DNA of 64,000 bases, taken from assembly GCF_007744515.1 (NCBI RefSeq), contig NZ_CP036268.1:4334833-4398832 (forward strand), given 5' to 3'. Every line of letters starts with the position of its first letter. The stretch's first letter is position 1. The notes under the pieces were generated by a model that did not search any database, had not been told where the DNA came from, and saw nothing but the letters and a program-made list of their open reading frames with translations. Shown piece after piece: positions 20,641 to 29,127 of the stretch. A program made the translations under genes and the position numbers. Source of the stretch: Stratiformator vulcanicus (GTDB lineage: Bacteria > Planctomycetota > Planctomycetia > Planctomycetales > Planctomycetaceae).

Positions 20641-21115
20641 TGTCGTAAAAAGAGGAATGCCGGGGAAGCTGCCAAAGTAGATGTGACATGGCCGTAGCCA
20701 TTACAGAAGGAACCTTGGCAATAGCCCGGCCACTAAAGTTTAACAAAGCCCGATGTCAGAGTGAATCAAGAATCCTTCTACCAATGGCGGATTGCGGCGC
20801 ATTTGAGAGAGTGCAACGAGAGGCTGGCCCAAATTTCGAACGCATTTCTGCCGGGCCAATCGACAGCCGGAATCTATTCCTCGAGCCGATGGCTCCACAT
20901 TTCCGCAGGCCAAAACAGCCAGCTGCACCGCATGTGCAACCGTCTCCCATCAGGTAAACCAACCACTTCACCAACTTGGGAGCGGCCGATGGCGGCGAGG
21001 GCTTTGTCGCGGGAGATTTTGATTCGGCGGGTGACGGAGTATGCGGCCGATCCCGAGGCGGTCTTCACTGTGATGGACTTCGCCCAACGACAGCGCACGG
21101 CGCCGGCGACGATTC

Positions 21116-21467
21116 TCAAGTAATTCCCGGGGTGGGGGTGGGGCCGGCGGCGAGTCGAAGATTCGAGCGGGTGTTTGCGATCATGGCTGCCGCAGGCACA
21201 AAAGCGGTCTGTGACCGCCCGCAAGTCGTCCAGAATCGGTTCGAGTCGTTGGAGGTGCTGCATTTGGCTTGGGAGGAGTATGAAGAGACGGGTGAGGTTC
21301 CCGATCCGCTTCCGGAGCCGGTGGAGCCTTCGACGGCTTGCATGGAAGAATTCTACGGGTTGCCGCCTTTGGAGCCGTTGCCGGTGTCGCTTAATACGTA
21401 TGACTTAATGCGCTACGTGAAAGAGCATGGCGATATCACAACTCAGCCGGATCATCCCCCGCTCTGA
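21116..21467 (+). pseudogene. Possible decayed small gene (unknown family)
   Basis: Only the 3' part of the frame ending at 21467 is protein-like: LEVLHLAWEEYEETGEVP, then TACMEEFYGLPPLEPLPVSLNTYDLMRYVKEHGD. Upstream residues in the same frame are Gly/Ala-rich translation of repeat DNA, and no good start or Shine-Dalgarno is seen. A hairpin repeat (21186) is embedded in the frame. I do not recognise the family. It may instead be a short real gene starting inside this range. Confidence 0.3.
21186..21226. repeat. Short repeat with GCGGTC-TGT-GACCGC hairpin (copy 2 of 3)
   Basis: Begins GCTGCCGCAGGCACAAAAG, then stem 21204-21209/21213-21218 around TGT. The leading 15 bases are identical to the copy at 15475, while the stem bases differ but still pair. 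Confidence 0.75.
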
Positions 21468-21483
21468 TCATAGATCATACTCC

Positions 21484-21520
21484 GCAGCCGCAGGCACAAA
21501 AGTGGCCTGTGGCCACCTGT
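21484..21520. repeat. Short repeat with GTGGCC-TGT-GGCCAC hairpin (copy 3 of 3)
   Basis: Begins GCAGCCGCAGGCACAAAAG, then stem 21502-21507/21511-21516 around TGT. Lies just after the possible remnant and upstream of the esterase gene. Confidence 0.75.
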
Positions 21521-21581
21521 TGTTTGGTGCGATGGGGGGATAGGATCGAGTGTCTGATTTTGCGTCACCGGAGATGTCCTC

Positions 21582-22472
21582 ATGATTCATTGGCGATGTT
21601 GTCGTTTGGCTTTGGTCCTGCTGTTGTTGTTGACCGCAGGTTCCGCGGTCGCTGCTGATCCGCCTAAGGTGCCGAAGGGGGTGACAGCTCATCGCAATCT
21701 GGAGTACGCCGAGGTTGGCGAGCAGTCTTTGCAACTTGATCTCTATGTACCCGATGACGTCGAGAACCCACCGTTGGTCGTTTGGATTCACGGGGGTGGG
21801 TGGCGAAAGGGCAGCCGGGTGGGCGGCGGGCCGAGTTTTCGGCTTTGCACCACGGGTTATGCGACCGCGACGATCAGCTATCGCTTTACCGATGTCGCCC
21901 CCTTCCCCGCTCAAATTCATGACTGCAAAGCCGCGATCCGCTTCTTAAGAGCGAACGCCGGCAAGTACGGGTACGATGGCGAGCGGATCGGGGTGATCGG
22001 CCATTCGGCGGGCGGTCACCTCGCGGCTTTGCTGGGAGTCACTGGCGATGTTAAAAGCCTAGAGGGAGACGTCGGCGAGTTTGACGAGACCTCTTCGCGG
22101 GTGCAGGCGGTGATTAATCAGGCGGGGCCGACCGACTTCCCGAAACGAATCCGCCGCAGGGGCGAAAAGGGGGCAAAAGACGCCGTCTTCAAATTGCTGG
22201 GCGGCAAGACCGACCCGGAGGGCGAGGCTGCCAAGGAGGTTTCGGCGGTCACTTACGTCTCGTCGGACGATCCGCCGATCTTAAATGTCTTCGGGGATAC
22301 CGACACCGTTGTGAAGGCGTATCACGGCGAGACGCTGCACAGGCTGTATCAGGAAGCCGACCTCGATTCGCAGCTCGTCATTCTGCCCGACACGGGACAT
22401 GTCGACAGCGGGTTCTTTAATGCCGAAAACTTCCGGCGAATGAAGGCGTTCTTCGACGAGAAGTTGAAGTAG
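21582..22472 (+). CDS. Secreted alpha/beta-hydrolase (esterase/lipase, BD-FAE-like)
   Basis: A 296-residue exported serine hydrolase. Residues 1-25 are a signal peptide (LALVLLLLLTAGSAVAAD). The oxyanion loop is HGGGW at 70-74, and the nucleophile elbow is GHSAGGH with Ser142. The acid is probably Asp in NVFGDTDTVV and the base His in DTGHVDSGF near the end. This pattern is typical of carbohydrate esterases and small lipases that deacylate sugars in planctomycete polysaccharide loci, and the presence of a sulfatase nearby fits that. Exact substrate unknown. The ATG at 21582 opens the signal peptide. Confidence 0.92.
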   Translation: MIHWRCCRLALVLLLLLTAGSAVAADPPKVPKGVTAHRNLEYAEVGEQSLQLDLYVPDDVENPPLVVWIHGGGWRKGSRVGGGPSFRLCTTGYATATISYRFTDVAPFPAQIHDCKAAIRFLRANAGKYGYDGERIGVIGHSAGGHLAALLGVTGDVKSLEGDVGEFDETSSRVQAVINQAGPTDFPKRIRRRGEKGAKDAVFKLLGGKTDPEGEAAKEVSAVTYVSSDDPPILNVFGDTDTVVKAYHGETLHRLYQEADLDSQLVILPDTGHVDSGFFNAENFRRMKAFFDEKLK

Positions 22473-22520
22473 GAACGGTAAAAATGCCAGTTGATTGAGA
22501 GCAATAAAGTGGTTTAAGAA

Positions 22521-22703
22521 ATGCTCTTCTATATACCGCTGTTCGAGATCATCGGATTTGCTGCTTCGGTCACAGCAGGACTACTTTCCATGTTGCTGTT
22601 CGAATCGAATCCCTTACGAGCGATTGCTTTCGTGGCCACGACGTGCGCCACCGCGTTCGTATTGTTCATCGGCGCGGTTGTAGTTTCCGTTGTGATGAAG
22701 TGA
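22521..22703 (+). CDS. Small two-helix membrane protein
   Basis: A 60-residue hydrophobic peptide with two predicted membrane helices (PLFEIIGFAASVTAGLLSMLLF and AIAFVATTCATAFVLFIGAVVVSVV) separated by ESNPLR. The ATG at 22521 follows a weak TTAAGAA site. It has no recognised family. Hydrophobic regularity and a clean start-stop support it, but it is short enough to be chance. Confidence 0.5.
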   Translation: MLFYIPLFEIIGFAASVTAGLLSMLLFESNPLRAIAFVATTCATAFVLFIGAVVVSVVMK

Positions 22704-22833
22704 CGACCATGAAGAGCCTCGGGCCAATGGCTGCAATGACGCTTTCGCAAGATAATGACTGATCCGGCGGCCATTTCCGCAGATTTGTAGTCGTTGCGGA
22801 TGTGGCAGTCACGACAGATTGCAGGAAGACCTC

Positions 22834-23634
22834 TTAACCCAAATCGAATAGCAAAATCTCGGCTTCCTTTTTGCCGGTGATATTAAATTCAGAGGGCCGG
22901 CTGCTCGCGATAGCGTCACCGGTTTGAAGCCGTGTGCCGTTGACATTAATTTCGCCACGGGCCACGTGCAGCCAGGCGTGGCGGTCGCGCCGAACCGTGT
23001 GGGTTAGTCGGTCACCGTTAGCAAGGCTCGCCACGCGGATGTGTGCGTCCTGATTCATCGTGACGAATGCGGAAGATTGCTCAGGGGCCGCAATCGTTGC
23101 CCAGCGGGCTTTCATCGCCGCCGGCTCGATCCGCCGCTGCTGGTACTTCGGCTGGACGCGTTTCATCCCGGGTTGAATCCAAATCTGCAGGAAGTGGTTG
23201 GCCTCCGACTGAGACGGGTTGTACTCGCTGTGCGTGATCCCCGTCCCGGCGGTCATCAATTGCACGTCGCCCGGCCGAATGACGGAACCCCGCCCCGTGC
23301 TATCGCGATGCTGCAACGCCCCCTGCATCACGTACGAGAGGATTTCCATGTCGCGGTGCGGGTGCGTGGGAAAGCCCCGACCGGGCGTGATTCGGTCGTC
23401 GTTGATGACTCGCAACGACCGAAAGCCCATGTGCCGTTGGTCGTAATACTTCCCGAAGCTGAAGCTGTGAAAGCTCTTCAGCCAACCGAGATCGGTATGC
23501 CCGCGGTCACCCGCCTGCCGCAGCAGGAGCGTGGATTCGGCGGGTTCGTCCGCGCCGGCCAAGAACGGGCGGGCCGAAATGTGAATGAGCCCGGCGGCAG
23601 TGAGCCGGATGAAATTGCGTCGGTTGTTGACCAT
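22834..23634 (-). CDS. Pirin family protein with twin-arginine leader
   Basis: A 266-residue bicupin of the pirin/YhhW group; members include quercetin dioxygenases. The metal site is in FPTHPHRDMEILSYVMQGALQHRDSTG and GITHSEYNPS, giving the His/His/His/Glu set. Downstream blocks are HFLQIWIQPG and a C-terminal cupin half (HAWLHVARGEINVNGTRLQTGDA). Unusually, the chosen start (ATG 23634) yields NRRNFIRLTAAGLIHISARPFLAGA, which looks like a Tat export signal, whereas pirins are normally cytoplasmic. The frame is open upstream to 23859 but overlaps the divergent sulfatase start and lacks protein-like content. Confidence 0.9.
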   Translation of the reverse strand: MVNNRRNFIRLTAAGLIHISARPFLAGADEPAESTLLLRQAGDRGHTDLGWLKSFHSFSFGKYYDQRHMGFRSLRVINDDRITPGRGFPTHPHRDMEILSYVMQGALQHRDSTGRGSVIRPGDVQLMTAGTGITHSEYNPSQSEANHFLQIWIQPGMKRVQPKYQQRRIEPAAMKARWATIAAPEQSSAFVTMNQDAHIRVASLANGDRLTHTVRRDRHAWLHVARGEINVNGTRLQTGDAIASSRPSEFNITGKKEAEILLFDLG

Positions 23635-23838
23635 GAGCGTTCTCCCGAATCGAGCAGATGCCTGTTGAAACAGATATCGGCGCGCCGGTGGGTTGGTCAA
23701 TAGCTCTTTCCAGCAGATTCCCCACTTTCCGGCCGGTCGCTCGATCTCACGTAAAACCGCTCGGTTGCTGATGACCAGTTCCACCGGGATGATTGGCCTG
23801 AAGCAAAATTGATTGACCACGTCGATTCGGAGTTCGAG

Positions 23839-25254
23839 ATGCCACATGTGCGTGCCCAATATTTAATGGGATTCGCTATTGCCGCGCTATGGGGGACGAC
23901 CGCCCTCAGTGCGGCGGAGCGGCCCAACGTGTTGTTCATCGCGGTCGACGATCTTCGTCCGGAGATCGGCTGCTACGGTGCGGAGGTGATGCAGACGCCG
24001 AACCTCGATCGCTTGGCGGAGCGATCAGTGATCTTCACCAAGGCGTATTGCAATGTTCCGGTGTGCGGGGCGAGCCGGGCTTCGTTGATGACCGGCCTGC
24101 GCCCGACGCCGAAGCGGTTTCGCTCCTACTTAACGCGTGCAGACAAAGACGCTCCCGATGTCCCGACACTTGCCGAGCACTTCCGTAACAACGGTTACCG
24201 TACGGCGACGCTCGGAAAGATTTTTCATCACGCCGACGACAGCCCTGAGAGTTGGACGCACCGATGGTGGCCGGAAGTGGCCGAGCGATATGCGTTAGAG
24301 AAGAGCCGGCAGATCGATAAGTCGAAATCTGCCAGGCGAAGCCGCGGCGCCGCTTATGAATCGGCGGAAGTGGCCGATGACTTTTATAAAGACGGCAAGA
24401 TTGCCATTCGTGCCGTCGAAGGCCTCGGTGAGTTCAGCGACAAGCCGGAGCCGTTCTTTTTCGCGGTCGGCTTCTATAAACCGCACCTCCCATTCGTCGC
24501 GCCGCAGAAGTACTGGGAGACGTACCGCGAAGCTGACAATTCTCCGCAAGACTATTTCGTTCCCAAGAACGCTCCGAAGGTCGCTATCCATAGTTTCGGT
24601 GAATTAAGAGCCTATGCGGGTATCCCGCTGAAAGGTCCGGTCTCCAGCGACATGGCCGACAAACTCGTGCAGGGATATCGCGCCTGTGTCGGTTATACCG
24701 ACCGCAACGTCGGCGTACTGCTCGATGAACTGGACCGGCTGAATCTTTCCGAAAACACGATCATCGTGTTGTGGGGCGACCACGGCTGGAACCTCGGTGA
24801 ACACACCCTGTGGTGCAAGCACTCCTGCTTTGAGACATCGATGCGGGTACCGCTCTATTTTTCCGCACCCATGTCGGAGGGCGTTCAAAGCAATACAAAG
24901 TCAGAATCAATCGCAGAATTTGTCGACATCTACCCGACGCTTTGCGATCTCGCCGAACTGCCGAAGCCAAACCATCTGCAGGGGACGACGCTGCTACCGA
25001 CATTAAGAGACCCCGATGCGACCGTGAAAGATTATGCCGTCGGCCGATACCCGCGCGGCGAGACCGTCACCGACGGACGCTACCGCTTCACAAGTTATCG
25101 GGACAAGAAGGGTCGCGAGATTGCCAACATGCTCTACGACCATCGCACCGACCCTGGCGAGAACTTAAATGTGGCGAAGCGACCCGAGAACTCGGAGGTC
25201 GTTAAGCAGTTGCGAGATGTGATTGATGAAACGCTCGCCGGCATCGATCCATAA
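23839..25254 (+). CDS. Secreted sulfatase (iduronate-2-sulfatase-like)
   Basis: A 471-residue exported sulfatase. Residues 1-25 form a signal peptide (YLMGFAIAALWGTTALSAAE). The metal strand is RPNVLFIAVDDLRPEIGCYG. The FGly motif is CGASR at 76-80, the C-x-A-S-R variant, with Cys76 as nucleophile precursor. Further blocks are RTATLGKIFHH, FFFAVGFYKPHLPF, WGDHGWNLGEHTLWCKHSCFE and YDHRTDPGENLN, matching the iduronate-2-sulfatase-like set common in planctomycetes. The start at ATG 23839 has GGAG about 8 bases upstream. It is divergent from the pirin gene with about 200 bp between them. The 3' end is followed closely by the metallopeptidase-like gene. Confidence 0.95.
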   Translation: MPHVRAQYLMGFAIAALWGTTALSAAERPNVLFIAVDDLRPEIGCYGAEVMQTPNLDRLAERSVIFTKAYCNVPVCGASRASLMTGLRPTPKRFRSYLTRADKDAPDVPTLAEHFRNNGYRTATLGKIFHHADDSPESWTHRWWPEVAERYALEKSRQIDKSKSARRSRGAAYESAEVADDFYKDGKIAIRAVEGLGEFSDKPEPFFFAVGFYKPHLPFVAPQKYWETYREADNSPQDYFVPKNAPKVAIHSFGELRAYAGIPLKGPVSSDMADKLVQGYRACVGYTDRNVGVLLDELDRLNLSENTIIVLWGDHGWNLGEHTLWCKHSCFETSMRVPLYFSAPMSEGVQSNTKSESIAEFVDIYPTLCDLAELPKPNHLQGTTLLPTLRDPDATVKDYAVGRYPRGETVTDGRYRFTSYRDKKGREIANMLYDHRTDPGENLNVAKRPENSEVVKQLRDVIDETLAGIDP

Positions 25255-25324
25255 GCGTCGCGGTGGCGACGATCTCGATTTCGTAGAACCTTTCTTTTTA
25301 ATTTCCTGCGGAGACATTAATTCA

Positions 25325-26677
25325 ATGTTTTCACTCTTCGGTCCTTCCCAGCCGATTCGGACCCGTGAGAAAGTCTGGTTGGAACTTGGGGTCGGGTTTC
25401 TCTTAAGCGAGTTCGGCCGCTCGCTACTCGATCCAGAGCGGATGATCGACGACATCCCGGACATGAACGACCGGATGTATTCGGGAACGCCGGATGAAGT
25501 TCAACAGGTGTTCCGAACGGTTTGTGAGAGGATGGAGGCCCCGCAGGAACGGATTTCGCTTGCCGGACTCGACGGACAGGATGCCGACGAAGCGCTCGGA
25601 ACTTATGAACGTGGTGACGAGTCTGACACGATACGACTCAGCGAAACCGCGCAGGAGGACTACTTAACCTGCGTTGCGACTTTGGCTCATGAAATCGGGC
25701 ACGTGCGCCTTTTGAGTGAGGACCGCCTCTTCGTCGATGACCCGAACCACGAGCAACTTACTGACCTGTTCGCAGCCATGGCCGGTTTCGGCGTCTATAT
25801 TGCCAACAGCACGTTGACAGACGACTCCGGATATGCCCAGGGTTGGAGTTGGTGGAATATTCAGAAGAGCGGCTATCTCTCTTCGCGAGAAGTCGGATAC
25901 GGTCTGGCGGTGGCGGTCCATTTCTATGGCGGCTTTAGGCCGGCATGGGCCGATCATCTCAGACTCGACGCCCAGGTCCCGTTCGATGGCGGATTAAAAT
26001 ATCTGAGTCGCTATCATGACCAGATCGGCTCACTTTATGGCGAGTCTTATATCCAGCCCGCCGACTGGACGACCTCCCGCATTATGGAGCACGGCCGAGC
26101 GAAAACTGCGGGTCCGCGCTATGCAGCCGTCTGGGCGATTAAAGAGGGCAGCCACGACCCGACACAATTCGAATCGTTATTGGAACGGCTCGTACTTAGT
26201 GATCGGGACAGCGATGTTCGAGCCAATGCCTGCGAAGCCGTTGCTCAGATCGATCTCGACATTTCCGTCCAGTGTGAAATTCTAAGTCGAGCTCTCCGCG
26301 ACCCAGACATCGAGGTACGAGCGACGGCCGCGAAGAGCTTTGGCGATCTTCAGTCACCACCAGCCGAATACGTCCGAGAACTCGAAATGTTGCTGCGAGA
26401 CGAGAAGCCGGTGCGATACGCCGCGGGCTACGGATTGAAAGCCTTTGGAGAATCGGCTCGCTCGTCCCTGCCTCAACTGACCAAGCTGTTGACTCGCGCT
26501 CTTATTAATTGCGACGACAACGAAACCGACTTCATGCTCAAGGCGATCGCGGCGATCGTCCCCGATGGCGACGAGTATTTTCGCCAAGCGTTCGCTCACG
26601 AAGGCGAATTCTTAAAGCGAATTATGTCGTTCTTAAACCCGACGGCTGAGGAGGCCGAGTTTACATTTGACGCTTGA
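25325..26677 (+). CDS. Metallopeptidase-motif protein with HEAT repeats
   Basis: A 450-residue protein without a clear signal peptide. Residues 115-145 contain LAHEIGHVRLL with a zinc-type HExxH at 122-126, followed by EQLTDLFAAMAGFGVYI, which could provide the third ligand. Residues about 275-420 are HEAT-like repeats: DSDVRANACEAVAQID, DPDIEVRATAAKSFGDL and DEKPVRYAAGYGLKAFGE. I do not recognise a named family. The combination suggests a zinc protein whose C-terminal solenoid binds a partner; peptidase activity is inferred from the motif only. ATG 25325 was chosen, with GGAGA about 12 bases upstream; the frame is open back into the sulfatase. Confidence 0.82.
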   Translation: MFSLFGPSQPIRTREKVWLELGVGFLLSEFGRSLLDPERMIDDIPDMNDRMYSGTPDEVQQVFRTVCERMEAPQERISLAGLDGQDADEALGTYERGDESDTIRLSETAQEDYLTCVATLAHEIGHVRLLSEDRLFVDDPNHEQLTDLFAAMAGFGVYIANSTLTDDSGYAQGWSWWNIQKSGYLSSREVGYGLAVAVHFYGGFRPAWADHLRLDAQVPFDGGLKYLSRYHDQIGSLYGESYIQPADWTTSRIMEHGRAKTAGPRYAAVWAIKEGSHDPTQFESLLERLVLSDRDSDVRANACEAVAQIDLDISVQCEILSRALRDPDIEVRATAAKSFGDLQSPPAEYVRELEMLLRDEKPVRYAAGYGLKAFGESARSSLPQLTKLLTRALINCDDNETDFMLKAIAAIVPDGDEYFRQAFAHEGEFLKRIMSFLNPTAEEAEFTFDA

Positions 26678-26773
26678 CTGCCGGGCGAACGTGGCCGGCC
26701 GTCTTTTCGATGGTCGAACAGTTGTCTCGCAATTGTCCCGCCACGCAATCGACCGTATGGGATTCGTCCGAAT

Positions 26774-27523
26774 TTAATGCCCGATCGTGTGCGGCACTTC
26801 GAACGTGCGGAGTGAGCTAAAGTGAACATCATCGATCGCCTCAGAATTGAGAACACTGTTGATCTCTGCTCGGATTAACCCACGGACCGCGCGGCAGTCG
26901 GGATCGAGCCATTGATCGCGGTTGGACCGCCGAACGGCGATGTCGATCGCTTCGCCGACGCGGTGGTGCCGCTCGTACAGATAGCTTTCGAAACGGAGGA
27001 CCTGCTCCTGCGATCCTTGAACGACCGCCGCGGCTTCGAATTCGATGATCTGGACGTTGTCGCGATCACCGGGAACCGGGCCAGTACCCGTGAACTCGTG
27101 CTGAAACGAGAAGCTCCCGAGCGGAATCTCGTGCCGCTCAACAGGATCACTCAGTTCGGAAAGGGGCTGCTGATCTGCGGAGGCCTCCGCGCTGATTCGA
27201 CTGACGATCAGGGCGACGATCACCCCGAGCAGGACCAACCCGACAGCGGTCGCGCCAATCGTGACCGCCAGTTCGGTGAGTGCTTTTCGGGACCGTTCGC
27301 GTTCCTCTCGGGCGATGCGGCGATATGGGGCGAGTCGCGCCGCGCGTTTCTCGGGCGAGAAATCGTCCTCGTCAACTGAGGGCACCGGCTGATCCGGCGA
27401 CGCGGCCGTTGCGACTGCGGCATCCGCGTCGGGTTCTAAGAACTCGGCCGATTCCGATACCTCGGTCGGCTCTGTGAAAACGTCGTCCGCCAATGCCTTT
27501 GCTCCCCGGTCGCGATAATCCAT
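26774..27523 (-). CDS. Single-pass membrane protein, FliL-like
   Basis: A 249-residue protein. Residues 1-85 are acidic then basic (RRIAREERERSRKAL). One membrane helix follows at about 86-110 (VTIGATAVGLVLLGVIVALIVS). The outer part resembles FliL: an IPLGSF strand, an IIEFEAAAVVQGSQEQVL strand, helix pairs, then GLIRAEINSVLNSEAIDDVHFSSLRTFEV, comparable to the FliL end in which a final helix leads to a V-x-F-T-S-F strand. FliL supports the flagellar stator. fliM is in this window but 19 kb away. The family call is an inference from pattern; the gene itself is well supported. Confidence 0.6.
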   Translation of the reverse strand: MDYRDRGAKALADDVFTEPTEVSESAEFLEPDADAAVATAASPDQPVPSVDEDDFSPEKRAARLAPYRRIAREERERSRKALTELAVTIGATAVGLVLLGVIVALIVSRISAEASADQQPLSELSDPVERHEIPLGSFSFQHEFTGTGPVPGDRDNVQIIEFEAAAVVQGSQEQVLRFESYLYERHHRVGEAIDIAVRRSNRDQWLDPDCRAVRGLIRAEINSVLNSEAIDDVHFSSLRTFEVPHTIGH

Positions 27524-27606
27524 GTCCCCTTAAACATGGACCATGACGGGGGCGACGAAACGCTCAGCCTGCGGATTCCGCGAAAATTAACGAAGCCGCA
27601 GGCGGT

Positions 27607-28878
27607 TTATCGAATTCCCGGAACCGGAAAGTCGGCCGTTAACTCGCGAATCGCCTCGCAGATGCGTGCGACGGCATCTTCGTTGTCGACATTTCGCAAC
27701 ACGTCGAGGATCCAACCGCCGACCTGTTGCATTTCCGCCTCTTTCATCCCACGGGTCGTCAGCGCGGCGGAGCCGAAGCGGACGCCGCTCGGGTCCATCG
27801 GTTTGCGCGTGTCGTAAGGGATCATATTTTTATTGCAGGTGATTCCGGCACGATCGAGCGCCTCTTCGGCCACTTTTCCGCCGAAGCCGAAGCCGGTGAC
27901 GTCGCAGAGCATCAGATGGTTGTCGGTCCCGCCCGATGTGAGTTTCAGACCGCCTGCGGTGAGTGTCGCAGCAAGGGCCTGAGCGTTGGCGACGACCTGT
28001 TCGACGTACGTGCGGAAGCTCGGTTGGAGGGCTTCCTGAAAACAGATCGCCTTGGCCGCTACGACGTGCATGAGCGGCCCGCCCTGAAGACCGGGAAAGA
28101 CGTTGCGATCGATGTCTTTCTGATATTCCGATCGGCACAGCACGAATCCCGAACGCGGGCCACGGAGTGTCTTGTGGGATGTTGACGTCACGAAATCGGC
28201 GACCTCGGCGGGATTGTTATGAACTCTCGCGGCGACCAGCCCCGAGTAATGCGCCATGTCGACCATCAGCTTCGCACCGACCTCTGATGCGATCTCGGCG
28301 AATTTCGGATGATCAATTTCACGGGGATAAGCGCTCGCACCGGCAATAATCAATTTCGGCTTGTGCTCGCGGGCGAGTCGGGCGACCTGGTCAAAGTCGA
28401 TGCGCTGGTCATCCTCGCGGACACCGTAGTGTACGGCGTTGAAGTATTTGCCCGAAATATTCAGTCTCATGCCGTGCGTGAGATGCCCGCCGTGAGCCAA
28501 ATCCATCGCCAAAAACGTATCGCCCGGCTCCAAGGCTGTCATGAAGACGGCCATGTTGGCCTGCGAGCCGGCGTGCGGCTGCACGTTCGCATGCTCGGCT
28601 GTGAACAATTCTTTCGCGCGATCGCGTGCAAGGTTCTCGATGACGTCGACGTGTTCGCAGCCGCCGTAGTAACGGCGACCGGGGTATCCCTCGGCGTACT
28701 TATTGGTAAGGACCGTACCGGCGGCAGCCAGGATCGCCTCACTTGTGTAATTCTCGGAGGCGATCAGTTCCAACCCTTCGACCTGTCGGCGTTGTTCCTC
28801 TGAAATCGCTGCGAAAACTGCAGGATCGGCGGCTTCGATCGGGCTGGTGGACTGGTCGAGATTCAATGCGGTGGACAT
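27607..28878 (-). CDS. glyA: Serine hydroxymethyltransferase
   Basis: A 423-residue PLP enzyme converting serine and tetrahydrofolate to glycine and methylene-THF, in the cytoplasm. Blocks seen are [73 protein letters not shown], the PLP-lysine motif [14 protein letters not shown] and [11 protein letters not shown]. Length is standard. The minus-strand ATG at 28878 (MSTALNLD) is the likely start; the frame is open to 28962 without conserved content. It is divergent from the BRCT-MerR-TPR gene. Confidence 0.98.
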   Translation of the reverse strand: MSTALNLDQSTSPIEAADPAVFAAISEEQRRQVEGLELIASENYTSEAILAAAGTVLTNKYAEGYPGRRYYGGCEHVDVIENLARDRAKELFTAEHANVQPHAGSQANMAVFMTALEPGDTFLAMDLAHGGHLTHGMRLNISGKYFNAVHYGVREDDQRIDFDQVARLAREHKPKLIIAGASAYPREIDHPKFAEIASEVGAKLMVDMAHYSGLVAARVHNNPAEVADFVTSTSHKTLRGPRSGFVLCRSEYQKDIDRNVFPGLQGGPLMHVVAAKAICFQEALQPSFRTYVEQVVANAQALAATLTAGGLKLTSGGTDNHLMLCDVTGFGFGGKVAEEALDRAGITCNKNMIPYDTRKPMDPSGVRFGSAALTTRGMKEAEMQQVGGWILDVLRNVDNEDAVARICEAIRELTADFPVPGIR

Positions 28879-29127
28879 GGTCGATCCCAAGTAGGATTTG
28901 CGCTGTATTGGCGGCCGAAGGCGAAACTTCCTGCAAGCGGTGGGGCTTAGATTGATCGCCAAGGCATCACAGTAACTTACCGACGCAAAGTTCGTCCGGA
29001 AAGCGGGTCCGATTGTCGCGTTTGGGACTGGGAGGCCATCTGATTAGAATTTCAGCATGGCCGGTCCGCTCTCGACGGCAGGCCGTCACCTGACATCGCT
29101 GATCTTAACTATTGGCTTTTCCGCCGC

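Larger units (their letters stand above)
20641..21581. other. Poorly coding stretch with possible gene remnants
   Basis: About 940 bp. Two fragments look protein-like but lie in different frames. One ends at 21123 on plus (SREILIRRVTEYAADPEAVFTVMDF). The other is about 21226-21467 on plus (ESLEVLHLAWEEYEETGEVP, with a Pro-rich acidic end). They could be a single decayed gene or two small genes. Two hairpin repeats lie at 21186 and 21484. Confidence 0.45.
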
